A model generated the notes under the pieces. The model was not told the DNA's origin, did no database searches, and worked only from the letters and a program-made list of their open reading frames with translations. DNA of 7,849 bases from an uncultured Bacilli bacterium (GTDB lineage: Bacteria > Bacillota_I > Bacilli_A > RF39 > UBA660): contig CANRCL010000053.1 of NCBI GenBank assembly GCA_947629115.1, forward strand, positions 1 to 7,849. The letters run 5' to 3'. The translations under genes and the position numbers were made by a program. Below, in pieces: positions 7,016 to 7,849 of this stretch (position 1 is its first letter; each line of letters opens with the position of its first letter).

Positions 7016-7456
7016 CTACTTCTCAACAATTATATTAATATAAAAACTTACTTTTTTATGTAATTCAACTAATACTTTATGAACTCCTAAAGAATCAATA
7101 TTATTTTCAAGTTTTAAACATTTCTTATCAATGTTATATCCTAATTTTTTTAATTCTTCACATATTTGTTTAGTTGAAATATTTCCAAACACTTTATCAT
7201 TAGCACCAGTATTAACTTTAAATTTAATATTTTTATTTTCTAATTGTTTTTTTATTTTAGAAAGTTCTAATACTTTAGCATCTTCTTCATCTTGTCTAAT
7301 TTTTATTTCTTTATCTAAAATATTTTTACTTCCTTTAGTATATAAAACACCTAATTTGTTTTTAATAAGATAATTATTTCCATAACCATCACTTACATCT
7401 ATAATATCATCTTTTTTACCTTTGCCTTTAACATCTTTTAGTAAAATAATTTTCAT
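7016..7456 (-). CDS. rplI: 50S ribosomal protein bL9
   Basis: 146 residues, normal length. The N-terminal rRNA-binding domain (1 to about 50) starts MKIILLKDVKGKGKKDDII and contains DGYGNNYLI (23-31), matching the L9 signature (family: DGYxRNxL). A long connecting helix (about 45-75) full of Lys/Glu and a C-terminal domain (about 76-146), with the conserved TGANDKVFGNIS stretch, follow. bL9 binds 23S rRNA near the L1 stalk and helps keep reading frame. The ribosome binding site is strong (AGGAGG at 7466-7461, four bases before ATG). It is the first gene of the leftward operon and has its own promoter. Confidence 0.97.
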   Translation of the reverse strand: MKIILLKDVKGKGKKDDIIDVSDGYGNNYLIKNKLGVLYTKGSKNILDKEIKIRQDEEDAKVLELSKIKKQLENKNIKFKVNTGANDKVFGNISTKQICEELKKLGYNIDKKCLKLENNIDSLGVHKVLVELHKKVSFYINIIVEK

Positions 7457-7480
7457 ATTACCTCCTAAAACGTTTACAAT

Positions 7481-7509
7481 ATTATAACATAAATATCTTT
7501 ATTTAGAAA
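7481..7509 (-). promoter_or_regulatory. Extended -10 promoter for the rplI-dnaB operon
   Basis: On the minus strand TGTTATAAT gives a perfect TATAAT (7486-7481) preceded by TG one base away, an extended -10. TTTCTA (7509-7504) is a weak -35 at 17 bases, as is common with extended -10 promoters. The start would be near 7474, leaving a leader of about 18 bases. The -35 lies within the last codons of the upstream winged-helix gene. Confidence 0.7.
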
Positions 7510-7702
7510 TAACTTGCCATACTTTTTTCCGACCAAAATCTTTTGAAGTTAATAATCCTTGATTTTTTAAAAGCCGAATATATCTTCGAATAGTTCTTTC
7601 ACTTAAATTATATTTTTCGGCTAAAAAGCATTCAGTTATTTTATTATTATTTTTAATATCTTCAAAAATTAAACTTAATAGTCTAGTATTTATTACTCTC
7701 AT
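7499..7702 (-). CDS. Small winged-helix DNA-binding protein of unknown target
   Basis: 67 residues, little more than one DNA-binding domain. Helices at about 4-18 and 22-30 lead into FLAEKYNLSERTIRRYIRLLKN, a clear helix-turn-helix with the recognition helix at about 34-46. A GLLTS turn and a short wing (about 51-66, FGRKKVWQVIS) follow. This resembles DeoR/HTH_11-type winged-helix domains with no effector domain. It is probably a transcription factor, but I cannot name a family or target. AAAGGAG at 7715-7709 lies six bases before the ATG. It is codirectional with rplI (42-base gap containing the rplI promoter) and divergent from a gene outside the right edge. The inverted repeat in its leader makes autoregulation plausible. 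No promoter with a good -35/-10 pair is visible upstream on this strand; weak -10-like TATAGC or TATATA lie inside the repeat. Confidence 0.8.
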   Translation of the reverse strand: MRVINTRLLSLIFEDIKNNNKITECFLAEKYNLSERTIRRYIRLLKNQGLLTSKDFGRKKVWQVISK

Positions 7703-7711
7703 CTTTTACTC

Positions 7712-7742
7712 CTTTCACTTATATATACGCTATAAATGAAAG
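7712..7742 (-). promoter_or_regulatory. 31-bp inverted repeat in the winged-helix gene leader
   Basis: Arms of 12 bases separated by 7: on the minus strand CTTTCATTTATA, loop GCGTATA, TATAAGTGAAAG. As DNA 11 of 12 positions match; as minus-strand RNA the odd pair is a U-G wobble, so all 12 pair. The 3' arm includes the AAAG of the AAAGGAG ribosome binding site. It could be an operator for the adjacent regulator or an RNA hairpin limiting its translation. Confidence 0.6.
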
Positions 7743-7771
7743 ATTTCCTTTTTTTAGAAAAAATTTTTAAA

Positions 7772-7793
7772 ATAATGTTGAGTTAAACATAAT
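7772..7793. repeat. Short inverted repeat at the rightward promoter
   Basis: Arms ATAATGTT (7772-7779) and AACATAAT (7786-7793) around GAGTTA; 7 of 8 positions are complementary. It touches the -35 of the rightward promoter, so it could be an operator, but in such AT-rich DNA a short imperfect repeat may be chance. Confidence 0.3.
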
Positions 7794-7820
7794 GACTGAT
7801 AAATAAAAAGATGATATAAT
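7792..7820 (+). promoter_or_regulatory. Strong extended -10 promoter of a gene right of the window
   Basis: ATGACT (7792-7797, 4 of 6 to the -35 consensus), a 17-base spacer, and TGATATAAT, a TG-extended perfect -10 (7815-7820). Transcription should begin near 7827. A/T tracts at 7749-7770 lie where an UP element would be. Confidence 0.7.
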
Positions 7821-7841
7821 AAAAATAGCCAAACAAAAGAT

Positions 7842-7849
7842 AAAGGAGG
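7842..7849 (+). promoter_or_regulatory. Ribosome binding site of the next rightward gene
   Basis: AAAGGAGG at the last bases of the window, about 15 bases after the predicted transcription start, indicates a start codon a few bases beyond the edge. The gene is therefore divergent from the winged-helix gene; its identity cannot be seen. Confidence 0.65.

Noticed and set aside
6775..7038. 87-codon plus-strand frame antisense to dnaB
   Set aside because: Shadow of the conserved DnaB N-terminal domain; hydrophobic, Ser-rich composition typical of antisense translation.
7131..7373. 80-codon plus-strand frame antisense to rplI
   Set aside because: Mirrors the Lys-rich L9 coding sequence; no supporting signals.
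1..7849. Mobile element, prophage, CRISPR or defence island
   Set aside because: No transposase, integrase, spaced direct repeats or defence domains; almost every gene is a recognisable chromosomal core gene of similar composition.

Overview
The window is a piece of chromosome from a very AT-rich, low-GC Gram-positive bacterium. It reads best as a walled, host-associated Bacilli lineage (RF39/Erysipelotrichales-like). Three things support this. The genes are typical Firmicutes housekeeping genes. TGA is used repeatedly as a stop and Trp is encoded by TGG, so this is not the Mycoplasma code 4. The genes for a lipid II-type flippase and a LysM/M23 peptidoglycan hydrolase imply a cell wall. No mobile element, CRISPR array, rRNA or tRNA is visible, and coding density is very high. 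No stretch of 300 bases lacks a gene.

Left edge (1-146): a Lys-rich frame on the minus strand runs off the window and is probably the N-terminus of a divergent gene whose start codon is unclear. A candidate promoter and a ribosome binding site then lead into the first rightward gene. Rightward block (147-2284): a 14-TM MOP-superfamily flippase (MurJ/YtgP type, TTG start) overlaps by one base a divergent LemA-family membrane protein with a GTG start. This block ends against the leftward operon, with the two stop codons overlapping inside a hairpin that looks like a bidirectional terminator.

Leftward block (7456 down to 2281): rplI (bL9), dnaB (replicative helicase), a membrane-anchored LysM-G5-M23 endopeptidase, walJ (metallo-beta-lactamase fold), rlmH (23S rRNA pseudouridine methyltransferase) and ung (uracil-DNA glycosylase). 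A good extended -10 promoter sits just before rplI. The junctions dnaB/M23, M23/walJ and walJ/rlmH are all 4-base ATGA overlaps, so the helicase, wall hydrolase, WalJ and RlmH are probably translationally coupled. The operon mixes ribosome maturation, replication, repair and wall remodelling. It resembles a compacted form of the Bacillus rplI-dnaB ... wal operon-rlmH region, with no walRKHI genes between the conserved pieces.

Right edge (7499-7849): a 67-residue winged-helix DNA-binding protein of unknown target, transcribed leftwards, lies directly upstream of rplI. Its leader carries a 31-bp inverted repeat touching its own ribosome binding site. Upstream of it a strong extended -10 promoter and an AAAGGAGG site point rightwards to a gene that begins just outside the window. 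This regulator and its divergent intergenic region are the least explained part. The rest is recognisable core biology, and I do not see a clear novel defence or mobile system.
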